A DNA stretch of 21,485 nt. Source: CAZGQY01 sp964528035 (GTDB taxonomy: Bacteria; Pseudomonadota; Gammaproteobacteria; Methylococcales; UBA1147). Position numbers and translations under genes: made by a program. The stretch lies in NCBI GenBank assembly GCA_964528035.1, contig CAZGQY010000056.1, positions 1 to 21,485 on the forward strand, given 5' to 3'. The notes beneath the pieces are model-generated. The model worked only from the letters and a program-made list of their open reading frames with translations, was not told the DNA's origin and did no database searches. Shown piece after piece: positions 1 to 9,462 of the stretch; position 1 is the first letter of the stretch, and every line of letters begins with the position of its first letter.

Positions 1-78
1 AAGACGGACAATAAGACAAGTCAAGATTCGTATATTATTGAATCCTCGCTCCTAATCTTAAGCTCTACAAATTTGTAC

Positions 79-525
79 ATGGAAATCAATGAGAACTCTC
101 AGGCGATGAAAGTAAATGTCTGGAAAAGAATCTGGACCGTAGTGTCTGTGATTTTGCTTTTTTTTCCCTTGATGTTTATTACCCTGGAGATGCCCACAGA
201 AGAAAAGCTGATTAAATACTGGTCTCAGCAAATTGTCTGGAAAACTCATGAGTATGCCGTTCAATACCAGAGTCTTGGCCCTTGGTCGATCCGTCATCAA
301 TATAATCATTTGTCCGATCAGGCACTGATACAGGCTTTACAAAGCAAATACACAAATATCGATTATGAATCAATAAATAAAAAGTATCAGAAAAAGATAA
401 ATAATCTGATAAAGGATCAAATTAGCGTCGTTGGTGAAGCTTTTTTTGCCTATCTCTTGGTTGTATCGAGCCTTTATTCCGTGGGATGGGTCTTGGCTTG
501 GATCAGGCAAGGGTTTAAGCAGTAG
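79..525 (+). CDS. Small two-helix membrane protein of unknown function
   Basis: I do not recognise this 149-residue protein. It has a hydrophobic segment near the N-terminus (about residues 20-36, rich in V, I, L and F) preceded by basic residues, a polar region of about 75 residues with many Tyr, Gln and Lys, and a second hydrophobic segment near the C-terminus (about 115-138) followed by a short basic tail. This suggests two membrane helices with a periplasmic loop between them. The ATG at 79 was chosen over an in-frame TTG at 73; an internal ATG at 106, just before the first helix, is equally possible because no start has a convincing ribosome binding site. It converges on the PLA2-like gene with a 16-nt gap. 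The reading frame is clean and its hydrophobicity pattern is protein-like. Confidence 0.6.
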   Translation: MEINENSQAMKVNVWKRIWTVVSVILLFFPLMFITLEMPTEEKLIKYWSQQIVWKTHEYAVQYQSLGPWSIRHQYNHLSDQALIQALQSKYTNIDYESINKKYQKKINNLIKDQISVVGEAFFAYLLVVSSLYSVGWVLAWIRQGFKQ

Positions 526-541
526 TAAAGGTGATTTGGGA

Positions 542-1246
542 TTATTCTTGCGTCGAAGTATTAATTCTGGATAGTAACTGACGCAGATCTGTTTTTTTTT
601 CAAAAAAATCGACCAGCGGCTTTTTTATTTGGTTAACGGGCCGCAGTTTATCAAGGTCAATCATTGGCGTAGAAAGTAAATTATCCGTAGTAGCCTGATT
701 CTCCTTCAGCAACGCCCAGAACAACGAATAGCGACCTTTCCTGTTTGCTAAATATTCGTAATAGTAACCATAGTCAGTAAACCAGAACGCTTTGGAATGG
801 TATGAAAGCTGACCAAATTTTTCTGCCGCCAGAATCAGGATATCTGCAACGAACTGGCATTGATTCAGTTGTGTTTCCTGGAACCGGTTATAACATTGAG
901 CAGTTAATAAGTTTGCAAATTCCTGGTCGCAATCATCCTTGCTAAAATCGTAGGTATAATGGCCATGCCGGTAACATAGATCATGACGAACACAGGCTGT
1001 TTCGAACACTTCAGAAAACGAACCCTGGTCCTGCGGGAAAAATGCTTGCAAAGTCGAATCCGCAATGGTGTTTACACTGCATCCCAGTGGATAAACAATA
1101 ATTTCTTTATCATCGTCGTGACCTGGCAGGTAACGCTTGAGATTATATACGCTGCCTATTTCATAGCCTGGTTGAGCGTGTGCGGGATCAGGCCAAATGA
1201 GCACTGGAAAAACCAGTATAACAATTAAAAATATTTCATTATTCAT
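542..1246 (-). CDS. Secreted phospholipase A2-like protein
   Basis: This 234-residue protein is probably an exported calcium-dependent lipase that cleaves the sn-2 acyl ester of phospholipids. A signal peptide is visible, with a hydrophobic run at residues 5-18 and likely cleavage after A-H-A at 24. The active-site signature A-C-V-R-H-D-L-C-Y-R-H-G (84-95) supplies His88 as catalytic base, Asp89 as calcium ligand, and Cys85 and Cys91. D-C-D-Q-E-F (105-110) supplies the second Asp (Asp107) of the catalytic dyad. The six cysteines of the mature chain (56, 85, 91, 106, 118, 130) could form three disulfides. The canonical C-G-x-G-G calcium loop is not obvious; G-C-S at 55-57 may replace it. The last 100 residues or so are not recognisable. 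It lies 89 nt downstream of the large FG-GAP gene on the same strand, with no terminator seen between them. No clear ribosome binding site supports the ATG chosen. Confidence 0.8.
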   Translation of the reverse strand: MNNEIFLIVILVFPVLIWPDPAHAQPGYEIGSVYNLKRYLPGHDDDKEIIVYPLGCSVNTIADSTLQAFFPQDQGSFSEVFETACVRHDLCYRHGHYTYDFSKDDCDQEFANLLTAQCYNRFQETQLNQCQFVADILILAAEKFGQLSYHSKAFWFTDYGYYYEYLANRKGRYSLFWALLKENQATTDNLLSTPMIDLDKLRPVNQIKKPLVDFFEKKTDLRQLLSRINTSTQE

Positions 1247-1335
1247 TGATTTTTGATCGTTTAATTGATGTGGGGTTGATAATTTTTTGAATATTTTTTT
1301 ACCGTTGTTTTACGAATACGCGCTTCTCAGGTAGT

Positions 1336-4300
1336 TTATTTCTGAAGTGTAAACACCTGTATTCGATCATTGTTATTGGAAACGAGTACAGAGTCTTGTT
1401 GGTTACCTGCGAGTCTGATTGTTTTCAGGTCTCTGGCGTTTCCGGGTGTTATAAAACCACTGAGGGCAGGTGCAGCAGCTTCGAATCCCAATTTGCCATC
1501 TCCGAGTAACAGGCCGCCGATACCGGCATCGTAGCGAACTGTTTCGACTTCGGTAGCGTACATATTTCCAGTGAATAAAATGTCGGGATAGTGATCGTTG
1601 TTGAAGTCTTTTACCAGGATCGCTGAAATAGGCGAAATTTGGGCGGTACTGGCTAAAGGTTGAATGCGGAAACCTTTTTTGTTTTCATTAATGACTAAAA
1701 CGCTTTCAAATAAATCTGCTTTTAAGATTTGAGCTTCGGCTAATTTATTGGGATCGTAAATGGTCGCGAGATCCGCTTCGGCAAAGGCCTTAAAGGTCGG
1801 AAATTTGTTTGCCAGATTCGGCATTTGTTCCGCGGAACACTGGCGTCCCCGGATCGGTAATTCATTTTTTTGTTTTTTGGTTGCCAGAACAATATCCAGT
1901 GAACCGTTACCGTCAAAATCATTCGCGTATAGAGTTAAGGGGTTTTCGTGGCTGGGATGAAATTTGTTGTTACCACCGATATTTCCAGCGACGAAATCAA
2001 GGTCGCCATCCTGATCTAAATCTCCATATTCTATGCTTTGCCACCAACCGTGAGTATTACTCAGGCCAAGCTGTTTAGTGACATTGACATAATGATCTTG
2101 CTGGTTATCGAATACCGTTATTGGCATCCATTCACCGACCAGGATAAGATCGAGGTCGCCATCTTTATCAAAATCTATAAACTGGCCATCGGTCACCATG
2201 CCTATAGTGCTTAGTTCAGGTATCAATTGTTGAGTGACATCGGTCAACTTTCCCTGGTCATTATTGAGCAGAAAGCTATTTGGCGTTTGCGGGTATTGGC
2301 CAGGCACACTGCGCCCACCGATCAATAAATCGACATCACCATCTTGATCGTAATCTCCGGGAACAACACGTTGACCACTCGTTGTAGCATTGGGTAGCGT
2401 ATCAGATTTTCTGAAATTGGCCGCTCCGTCATTGATATATAATCTATCCCGATACTTGTGGCTGGATTTGTCGAATTCGTTACTGCCACTGATCACGTAG
2501 AGATCGAGATCTTTATCGTTGTCGGCATCGAAAAACAGTGATCCGAGGTCTTCAGATTCGGCTTCCGCAATCCATGGTTGGGAATTTCCAGGGTTAAATT
2601 GTTGTTCAGCAGTTTGTAAAAACAATACCCCAGGACGACCTGCGGCGCCGCCGATAAAAAAGTCATCGAAGGTATCGCCGTTGACGTCTCCTACCGAAAT
2701 AAAGGGTCCATGTTCTGATTGTTTGTGGGGAAGTAAGACTTCTTTTTTAAAATCATTATAGGGATTCTCCTTATGTTGATAATTAATAGCGGTCTCATGA
2801 GTGATTTCCGACAATAATTTCTGTCCGACAGGGTGCTTGATACTGGGTGGCTGAGAATCTTCGTAGCCGACAACGAGGGTCTCGTTGATACGAACCTTAT
2901 CGACTGTCGAGATTTTACCGTCAGACCATCGTACTGAAACCGAATTGACTGTTTTTTTCTGTCCCAGGCCAAAGTGAAGAATTGGGCTAACTGAGGATAA
3001 AAACCCGCGACCCAAATTTTGATTCTTAACTTGTTTACCAGAATCGTACCTGATGCTCACCCGGGCACCGATTCCTAAGGCATTCTGACCAGGTCCCTTT
3101 AATTGGATCTTTAGAAAATTAACCGTTCCCTTAGGTGTCGAATTACGATATAGACTGGCATTCTCATCCAGATTATTAACCACCAGATCCAAATCGCCAT
3201 CGTTATCCAGATCTGCATAGGCGGCACCATTAGAGTTGCTGAGGTCAGTTAAATGGCTTTGCTCATTGATCTGCCTAAATGTCAGATTGCCTTGATTGCG
3301 ATATAGATAATTTTGTAGTTTTGCCGTTGGCATGTTTGCAATGATTTCATTGAATTTTATCGGCTTGGTGCTGGATTTGCTCAGGCTGTTTAATTGATTA
3401 AAAAAATCATTATCAGTGATGTCCCTTTTTATACCGTTGGTGATGAATAAGTCCTGGTAACCATCATTATCAAAATCAGCAAACAGCGGTGCCCAGCTCC
3501 AGTCGGTTTTTGATACTCCGGACAGTTGAGCAATCTCACTGTACAAACCATTACCCTGGTTTAGTTGCAGCGTGTTCAACATATATTGATAGTGCAACCC
3601 ACTGGCAATTAATCGCCAGAAATTTTCGGTACTCATGGGTGCCATCAGCCGTTTGGCGCGAACATGGTCTTCGGGAACCATATCCAGTACGATGAGGTCG
3701 TCGAAACCGTCATTGTTGATATCGGCGAAATCAGAACCCATGCTGTAATAAGACGTATGTTTGACCAATTTGGCAATACTTTCGGCGAATGTGCCATCTT
3801 GTTGGTTGATATAAAGATTATCCGGCTCAACATAATCATTGGCGATATAGATATCGTTCCAGCCATCGTTATTAAAATCACCGATCGCAGCGCTCAATCC
3901 CCATGCGTAGTTGATAATGCCGGATTCTTTGGTCACGTTGCTGAAATAGCCGTTACCATTATTCTGGTATAGATGATCCGAACTGAATTTATCGTAGGAA
4001 ATCTGATTGCGGGGAATAACCGAATTGTTATTCTCAAAATCGTAGCGGTGATTGACCAGAAACATATCCAGATCGTTATCGCGGTCATAATCCAGAAAAT
4101 AGGCCTGTGTCGAAAACCCCGGATCGTTAAGGCCGAACTTTTCTGCCTCTTCGCTAAAAGTTAGGTCGCCATTATTGATAAATAACTGGTTTTCCCGGTC
4201 CGCTGAGTTTCGATACAGACCGGAGCGAGAAACATAGATATCCAGCCAGCCGTCATTGTTGATATCAATCATCGTTACCCCGTTGCTCCAATCATCCTTT

Positions 4301-4635
4301 TGCCTGGGAAAAGCACTGTCGGTGATGTCGATAAAACGAAAGTTGCCTTGGTTTAGATACAAGCGGTTTGCAACCTGGTTTCCGGAAAAATAAATATCCA
4401 CTAAGCCGTCATTGTTGATATCTCCGACCGCGACACCACCACCGTTGTAGATATAGGCAAAATTGAAAAAGTTGTGCACGGTATCTTCAACGATGGTGTT
4501 ATTAAAATTGATGCCGGAGTGTTGGCTGCTAATCTTTTCGAATTGCATTAGACTTTTTTGCTGTGTTTCCTCCGCGAATACACTTAGCGGTATGCATACA
4601 CATACAAACAGAAATTTAAGGTCCTTTGTTGTCAT
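1336..4635 (-). CDS. Exported FG-GAP/VCBS repeat protein with ASPIC/UnbV domain (CRTAC1-like)
   Basis: A 1099-residue protein with a signal peptide (hydrophobic 8-20, cleavage after V-F-A at 21). It is built of FG-GAP/VCBS blades, each with a calcium-loop motif of the form D-x-[DN]-x-[DN]-x-x-x-D. I count fourteen, starting near residues 72, 124, 182, 253, 305, 387, 475, 650, 703, 761, 821, 872, 906 and 1010. Between the first seven and the rest lies an ASPIC/UnbV domain (about 505-590), with G-x-G-A-R-V near 521-526 and V-R-W-S-D-G near 568-573. This resembles two beta-propellers flanking a linker domain. Family members are extracellular or surface proteins of unclear function, often thought to bind ligands or polymers. 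The start at 4635 gives an immediate signal peptide, though its ribosome binding site is weak. The gene is divergent from the exporter operon. Intact, no frameshift. Confidence 0.88.
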   Translation of the reverse strand: MTTKDLKFLFVCVCIPLSVFAEETQQKSLMQFEKISSQHSGINFNNTIVEDTVHNFFNFAYIYNGGGVAVGDINNDGLVDIYFSGNQVANRLYLNQGNFRFIDITDSAFPRQKDDWSNGVTMIDINNDGWLDIYVSRSGLYRNSADRENQLFINNGDLTFSEEAEKFGLNDPGFSTQAYFLDYDRDNDLDMFLVNHRYDFENNNSVIPRNQISYDKFSSDHLYQNNGNGYFSNVTKESGIINYAWGLSAAIGDFNNDGWNDIYIANDYVEPDNLYINQQDGTFAESIAKLVKHTSYYSMGSDFADINNDGFDDLIVLDMVPEDHVRAKRLMAPMSTENFWRLIASGLHYQYMLNTLQLNQGNGLYSEIAQLSGVSKTDWSWAPLFADFDNDGYQDLFITNGIKRDITDNDFFNQLNSLSKSSTKPIKFNEIIANMPTAKLQNYLYRNQGNLTFRQINEQSHLTDLSNSNGAAYADLDNDGDLDLVVNNLDENASLYRNSTPKGTVNFLKIQLKGPGQNALGIGARVSIRYDSGKQVKNQNLGRGFLSSVSPILHFGLGQKKTVNSVSVRWSDGKISTVDKVRINETLVVGYEDSQPPSIKHPVGQKLLSEITHETAINYQHKENPYNDFKKEVLLPHKQSEHGPFISVGDVNGDTFDDFFIGGAAGRPGVLFLQTAEQQFNPGNSQPWIAEAESEDLGSLFFDADNDKDLDLYVISGSNEFDKSSHKYRDRLYINDGAANFRKSDTLPNATTSGQRVVPGDYDQDGDVDLLIGGRSVPGQYPQTPNSFLLNNDQGKLTDVTQQLIPELSTIGMVTDGQFIDFDKDGDLDLILVGEWMPITVFDNQQDHYVNVTKQLGLSNTHGWWQSIEYGDLDQDGDLDFVAGNIGGNNKFHPSHENPLTLYANDFDGNGSLDIVLATKKQKNELPIRGRQCSAEQMPNLANKFPTFKAFAEADLATIYDPNKLAEAQILKADLFESVLVINENKKGFRIQPLASTAQISPISAILVKDFNNDHYPDILFTGNMYATEVETVRYDAGIGGLLLGDGKLGFEAAAPALSGFITPGNARDLKTIRLAGNQQDSVLVSNNNDRIQVFTLQK

Positions 4636-4876
4636 TACATTTTTACCGTAAGTTGAGGCTGGAATTGGTCAGTGAATATATGCTGACTTTGGAGTTTCGA
4701 TTCCGAGAGGCGGCTAATATATCAAACGAACTTAATCGGGAAAACAGGCTAAAATCTACTTTTTTCGGTAGCTGCCAAATCTACTCACAATCTGTCGGTG
4801 ATCGTGCTATCTTACAAATTCTGACTTTCAGGCGAAAGGGCGCATATTTGGCATATAAATTGCTTTCTATACCCAA
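4636..4876. other. Divergent intergenic region between FG-GAP gene and RND operon
   Basis: About 240 nt separate two divergently read genes and must hold both promoters unless transcription enters from outside. The stretch from 4716 to 4860 is AT-rich with several TATA-like hexamers, but I found no well-spaced pair of -35 and -10 boxes and no clear palindromic operator. No regulator gene lies next to it. Confidence 0.4.
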
Positions 4877-7800
4877 TTGCCCAATTATAAAAATAATAAT
4901 TTGAACGCTCTGATCATTTGGTTTACCCGTAACGGGATTGCCGCCAATCTACTCATGTTTGCGATCCTTCTCTGGGGTGTCGCGTCGTTAGACAAGCTCA
5001 TCATTGAAGCTCATCCAGCTTATCAATTGGATGCTGTTAACGTTCAGGTTGACTACCGGGGGGCAACTCCCACCGAAGTGGAAGAAAGTATTGTCGTTCG
5101 AATTGAGGAAGCGGTACAGGATCTAATCGGCATTAAGTCCATTAATTCGGAAGCGATGGAAGGTCGAGGTACTGTTAGCATTGAGGTGATGGAAAATCAC
5201 GATCCTCGGGAATTGGCTGACGATATTAAAGCACGTATCGACACAATAAATACCTTTCCTGAAGATAGTGAAGAGCCTGTAGTGGCTGTTGCAGAAAGAC
5301 AATTTGAAGTAATCAGCGTTATCGTTGCGGCTGACTTACCAGAACGTGAATTACGTACTATCGGTGAATGGGTGCGCGACGATATAGCCAGTTTACCGGA
5401 TGTGTCTCAAGTAGTACTCACTTCGGTTCGGCCATACGAAGTTGCCGTGGAGGTTTCAGAAACTGACTTGTTGCGCTATCAGCTGACTTTGGACGATGTT
5501 GCTCAGGCGATCAGCCGTTCATCGTTGAACATGCCTGCCGGGGTGGTAAAAACTACTGGAGGTGAAATTTTATTGCGCACCAAGGGACAAGCTTATACGA
5601 AACAGGACTTTGAAAGTATTTTCTTAAGGCCAAAGGAAGATGGCAGTCGTTTGACGCTGGGGGAAATCGCAACCATAAAAGATGGTTTCGAGGAGGAGCC
5701 ATTAAAGTCATTTTTCGACCAGAAAAGTAGTTTAAAGATTGAAGTTTATCGAGTCGGTGAGCAAAGTGCGATCCAGGTTTCGCAAGCGGTTAAGAATTAT
5801 CTGCTCAAAGCTCAGCGTCGAATGCCCCAGGGAGTGGAATTATCCTATTGGCGAGACCGGACAAAATCGATCAAAATTCGATTGACAACGCTACTGGAAA
5901 GCGCCCTGCAAAGTATTATCCTGATTTTTGTCGTGCTTACCCTGTTCTTGAGGCTATCAATCGCGGTGTGGGTTGCTGTCGGTATTCCTGTCTCTATCGT
6001 CGGCGCTATTGCAATAATGCCTTATGCCAATCTGAGTATTAACTACACCAGCGTTGGTGCATTTATCATGGTTTTGGGTTTGGTCGTTGACGATGCGATT
6101 GTGACTGGCGAAAGTATTTATACGCGATTGCGTAAAGGTCTGGATTCAGACTCGACTGTCGCCGCTATAAAAGGCACTTTGGACGTTGCGGTTCCTGTGA
6201 CTTTTGGGATGTTAACAACAGTCATTGCATTTTTAGGTTTGTTGATGAACGGGGGTGGGCCGTTCAGCAGAATATTTAATGTGGTGCCGATTATCGTAAT
6301 TTCAGTGCTGCTATTTTCATTTGTTGAATCGAAGTTTATTTTGCCTTCGCATCTCAGACACGTGCGTATCAAAGAGAGCAAGCAAGGCTTTCTGAATCGC
6401 TGGCAGAATAAAATCGCTGACGGGCTGGAATCGGCCATTGGAAAATATTATTCGCCCTTGTTATCTGCCGCGGTACAGCATCGATATTTGACGCTTTCCA
6501 TTTTTTTAGGTGTAGCAATTGTGCTGATCAGTTTGATTTTTGGTGGCCAGATTGGTTTTACCTTCTTTCCTAAAATTCAGGTTGACAGAGTACGTGCAAC
6601 GCTGACTATGCCGGTGGGCGCACCGTTCAAAACCACCCAGGAACATATCGAGAATATTGCTGCAGCGGCTAAAGTTTTGCAGGACAAATACATCGATCCA
6701 GCTACAGGAAAAAGCATTATTACTCATATCTACGCAATTGTTGGAAGTACTGGCGGTGATGACAAACCTCAGTCTCACATCGGTCGGGTAAGCATGCAAA
6801 TCGTACCACTGGAAATTCAATCCTTGAGAGTCGGTAGCAGTGATTTAGCGAAGGAATGGCGACGCATGATCGGTTCTGTTCCAGGTGCCGAAAAAGTCAG
6901 TTTTTTGGGGCATCGCCGATTTGGTGGTTTGCCTTTGGATGTAGAGCTTCGCGGCCAGAATTTTAAGGAATTAACGGAATTGGGCGAGCGATTAAAGCAT
7001 TATCTGGCCAGTTTTCCCGGAGTCTTCGATATAGCCGATAATTATGAAGAAGGTAAACAGGAGTTACAATTGAGTATTAAGCCCGAGGCAGAATTATTGG
7101 GCATTACTTTAAATGATCTCGCCAGTCAGGTTCAGCAGGCTTTTCTGGGTCGTGAGGCCCAGCGAATTCAGCGTGGGCGTGATGATGTTCGTATTATCGT
7201 CCGCTATCCAGCTGTCGAGCGCCAGTCCATTTCCAGTTTGGAAAACATGCGTATTCGCGCACCCAATGGCATTTACGTTCCGTTTATGGATGTGGCTGAG
7301 GTTGTTGTTGGTCGCGATGCTGCAATTATTCACAGAACTGATCGTTTTCGGACACTCAATGTCAGTGCTGATGTGAATAAAAAGAAGGTGCAGTTAGAGC
7401 GCGTTAAAGGGGAAATACGGGTGTGGCTGGAGGATGTCCTTAGCGATTACCCCGGTGTACAGTATTCCTTTGAAGGCGAAGCCAAACAACAGTCTGAGTC
7501 ATTTGCCAGTGTGGCGAGTGGTGCATTACTGGCGCTTGTCGGCATGTACGCGATGCTGGCGATTCCATTTCGCTCATACTGGCAACCATTGATTATTATG
7601 TCGGCGATACCATTTGGTTTGTTAGGCGCGGTGCTTGGTCACTTGCTCATGGATATCAATCTGACTATAAATAGTTTGCTTGGTATGATTGCACTCATCG
7701 GAATCGTAGTAAATGACAGTTTGGTATTGGTCGAATTTATTAACCGTTGCAAGCTGGCAGGTGAAAATAAAAGTGCTGCAGTGGTTTTAGCGGGTTCGGT

Positions 7801-8029
7801 GAGATTCAGGCCCATAATACTCACTTCTCTAACAACATTCGCGGGCCTGTTGCCGCTGATGTTTCAGGAAAATGTTCAGGCTCAGTTTTTAATTCCTATG
7901 GCAGTGTCATTGGGGTTCGGTGTATTGTTCGCAACTTTAATTACATTGTTTCTAATTCCAATTAACTACATGATTCTTGAGGATATATCCGGATTTTTCG
8001 GAAAATTTCGTCAACACAAGCTTGCATGA
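4877..8029 (+). CDS. RND-family efflux pump inner-membrane subunit (AcrB/HAE1-like)
   Basis: A proton-driven exporter subunit of 1050 residues, the usual RND length, in the inner membrane with two large periplasmic loops. The first helix is near residues 20-38. The central helix bundle carries the conserved V-V-D-D-A-I-V motif with Asp405 and Asp406, equivalent to the proton-relay aspartates Asp407/408 of AcrB. The second bundle carries G-I-V-V-N-D-S-L-V, with Asn946 in the region where AcrB has its relay lysine (Lys940), so this belongs to a variant RND group. The substrate is unknown. The start is a TTG with no visible Shine-Dalgarno: an in-frame stop at 4856-4858 rules out longer forms, and a second TTG at 4901 is the only alternative before the first helix. 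The stop overlaps the ATG of the next gene (ATGA), so translation is coupled. Confidence 0.92.
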   Translation: MPNYKNNNLNALIIWFTRNGIAANLLMFAILLWGVASLDKLIIEAHPAYQLDAVNVQVDYRGATPTEVEESIVVRIEEAVQDLIGIKSINSEAMEGRGTVSIEVMENHDPRELADDIKARIDTINTFPEDSEEPVVAVAERQFEVISVIVAADLPERELRTIGEWVRDDIASLPDVSQVVLTSVRPYEVAVEVSETDLLRYQLTLDDVAQAISRSSLNMPAGVVKTTGGEILLRTKGQAYTKQDFESIFLRPKEDGSRLTLGEIATIKDGFEEEPLKSFFDQKSSLKIEVYRVGEQSAIQVSQAVKNYLLKAQRRMPQGVELSYWRDRTKSIKIRLTTLLESALQSIILIFVVLTLFLRLSIAVWVAVGIPVSIVGAIAIMPYANLSINYTSVGAFIMVLGLVVDDAIVTGESIYTRLRKGLDSDSTVAAIKGTLDVAVPVTFGMLTTVIAFLGLLMNGGGPFSRIFNVVPIIVISVLLFSFVESKFILPSHLRHVRIKESKQGFLNRWQNKIADGLESAIGKYYSPLLSAAVQHRYLTLSIFLGVAIVLISLIFGGQIGFTFFPKIQVDRVRATLTMPVGAPFKTTQEHIENIAAAAKVLQDKYIDPATGKSIITHIYAIVGSTGGDDKPQSHIGRVSMQIVPLEIQSLRVGSSDLAKEWRRMIGSVPGAEKVSFLGHRRFGGLPLDVELRGQNFKELTELGERLKHYLASFPGVFDIADNYEEGKQELQLSIKPEAELLGITLNDLASQVQQAFLGREAQRIQRGRDDVRIIVRYPAVERQSISSLENMRIRAPNGIYVPFMDVAEVVVGRDAAIIHRTDRFRTLNVSADVNKKKVQLERVKGEIRVWLEDVLSDYPGVQYSFEGEAKQQSESFASVASGALLALVGMYAMLAIPFRSYWQPLIIMSAIPFGLLGAVLGHLLMDINLTINSLLGMIALIGIVVNDSLVLVEFINRCKLAGENKSAAVVLAGSVRFRPIILTSLTTFAGLLPLMFQENVQAQFLIPMAVSLGFGVLFATLITLFLIPINYMILEDISGFFGKFRQHKLA

Positions 8030-9462
8030 TTCTAAAATTCACCCGCGAAAATAAATCAGCGGAATATCAACAATACAACCGCAGTCGGGTCTTTGTTGGC
8101 TTACTATTGCTGGCTATACTTCAGGGCTGTAGTTATTTTTCAGCTACAGAAAAGCCACCGCAAAGCATAGATATTCCAGAGCAATGGGCGGCGGCAGACA
8201 AGGATCAGGAACAGCAGCCGACCAAGCCCTGGAGCGAAGAGTTTTCTGATCCTGAGCTTAATACACTAATTGAAGAAGCCTACAAGCAGAGTCCGAGCAT
8301 ACAGGCATTAATTGCCAGCGTTCGAGTTGCGGAGGAGCAGACATATATTTCAGGTTCAGTACTGTTGCCCCAGGTCGATGCAGGTATAAACGGAAATCGC
8401 AGTCAACGCACTAGTGCGGCCGGTTTTTCACTGTCTTCTCCGCGCAGTACAACGATCGGGTTTTCTTTGGGTTTTCTTTGGGAGGTCGATCTTTGGTACA
8501 AGCTGGGCAATGAGCTGGAAGCGACAGCGCATGATCATGCTGCGGCTGAGTCTAATCTGCAGGCAGCTAAGTTATCACTGGCGGCTAATATAACCAAGAC
8601 CTGGATCGATGGAATTGTCGCGGGCCAACAAGTTGATCTGGTCCGAAAAACCATTACCAGTTTTAAAAGTGCGCTGGATATCATAGAGCAGGGTTATACT
8701 CGTGGCCTTTCTAAGGCAGTGGATGTGCGTTTGGCGAGAACCAGTTGGTTAAATGCCCGTGGCCGGGAGCAGGGTTTTTTACGGCAAAGGGATGCTGCTG
8801 CTCGTATGCTGGAATTTTCTTTGGGTCGCTATCCTGGTGGCAGTTTTGTTTTTTCAGAGCAACTACCGGCGATGAGAGAAACACTGCCAGTGAGTATACC
8901 GTCCAGCCTGTTAGAGCGCCGCCCGGATGTTATCGCTGCGATCGAGCGTTTTTTCGCTTCTGACCAGCGTATGCTCAAAGCCAGAAAAAATATGTTGCCG
9001 ACCATTCAATTCAGTGGAAGTGGTGGAACAGGTGCAAGAAATTTTAGTGATATATTTAACCCCGAGTTTCTGATCTGGAATATCGCTGGTAACCTGGCGC
9101 AACCTTTATTCCAGGGTGGTCGCTTATTTGCTGAGCGTAGTCAGGCAGAAGCTCGTGTACGACAGGCTGCAGCGGATTATGCGCTGGTTATGTTACAGGC
9201 TTTCAGGGAAGTAGAAACCAGTATGGCTGCGGAACGATGGTTGAGTAAGCAGGAAATGTTGCTGGCGTCTGAAGTAATGGAATCGAAAGAAGCTGAAAAG
9301 CTGGCGGAAACCGATTACATTAGCGGTCTGGCGGATATTACTGTGTTGTTGGAGGCTCAACGTCGAGCTTTCAATTCAGAAACCAATTTGATTGATATTA
9401 GAAAACAGCGTTTGCAAAACAGAGTGGATCTGTATTTGGCTTTGGGGGGGCCGGTATTGTAA
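8026..9462 (+). CDS. Outer-membrane efflux lipoprotein (TolC/OprM/NodT family)
   Basis: This 478-residue protein is the outer-membrane channel of the tripartite exporter. A lipoprotein signal ends in L-Q-G-C with the lipidated cysteine at residue 35, after a hydrophobic stretch at 22-32. Two outer-membrane efflux repeats follow (about 65-260 and 285-470). The hallmark L-E-R-R-P-D-V of the NodT/OprM group begins the second repeat near residue 298, and the P-L-F-Q-G-G-R-L turn lies near 364. The lipobox precedes a mature start in C-S-Y-F. The gene overlaps the pump stop by 4 nt, and its own stop shares one base with the ATG of the membrane-fusion gene. A run of seven G residues (9444-9450) lies near the 3' end. 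Confidence 0.92.
   Translation: MILKFTRENKSAEYQQYNRSRVFVGLLLLAILQGCSYFSATEKPPQSIDIPEQWAAADKDQEQQPTKPWSEEFSDPELNTLIEEAYKQSPSIQALIASVRVAEEQTYISGSVLLPQVDAGINGNRSQRTSAAGFSLSSPRSTTIGFSLGFLWEVDLWYKLGNELEATAHDHAAAESNLQAAKLSLAANITKTWIDGIVAGQQVDLVRKTITSFKSALDIIEQGYTRGLSKAVDVRLARTSWLNARGREQGFLRQRDAAARMLEFSLGRYPGGSFVFSEQLPAMRETLPVSIPSSLLERRPDVIAAIERFFASDQRMLKARKNMLPTIQFSGSGGTGARNFSDIFNPEFLIWNIAGNLAQPLFQGGRLFAERSQAEARVRQAAADYALVMLQAFREVETSMAAERWLSKQEMLLASEVMESKEAEKLAETDYISGLADITVLLEAQRRAFNSETNLIDIRKQRLQNRVDLYLALGGPVL

Noticed and set aside
1247..1335. Terminator or promoter between the FG-GAP and PLA2-like genes
   Set aside because: The gap is AT-rich, but I found no stem followed by T on the minus strand and no well-spaced promoter boxes.
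4626..4904. Separate gene or frameshifted N-terminus before the RND pump
   Set aside because: The frame overlaps the pump start, lacks a ribosome binding site and resembles no protein. The pump already has a full-length N-terminus with its first helix.
9444..9450. Seven-G run as a phase-variation switch in the channel gene
   Set aside because: It lies in the last few codons and encodes a Gly-Gly-Pro that reads naturally; slippage would alter only the tail. Without strain data this is speculation.
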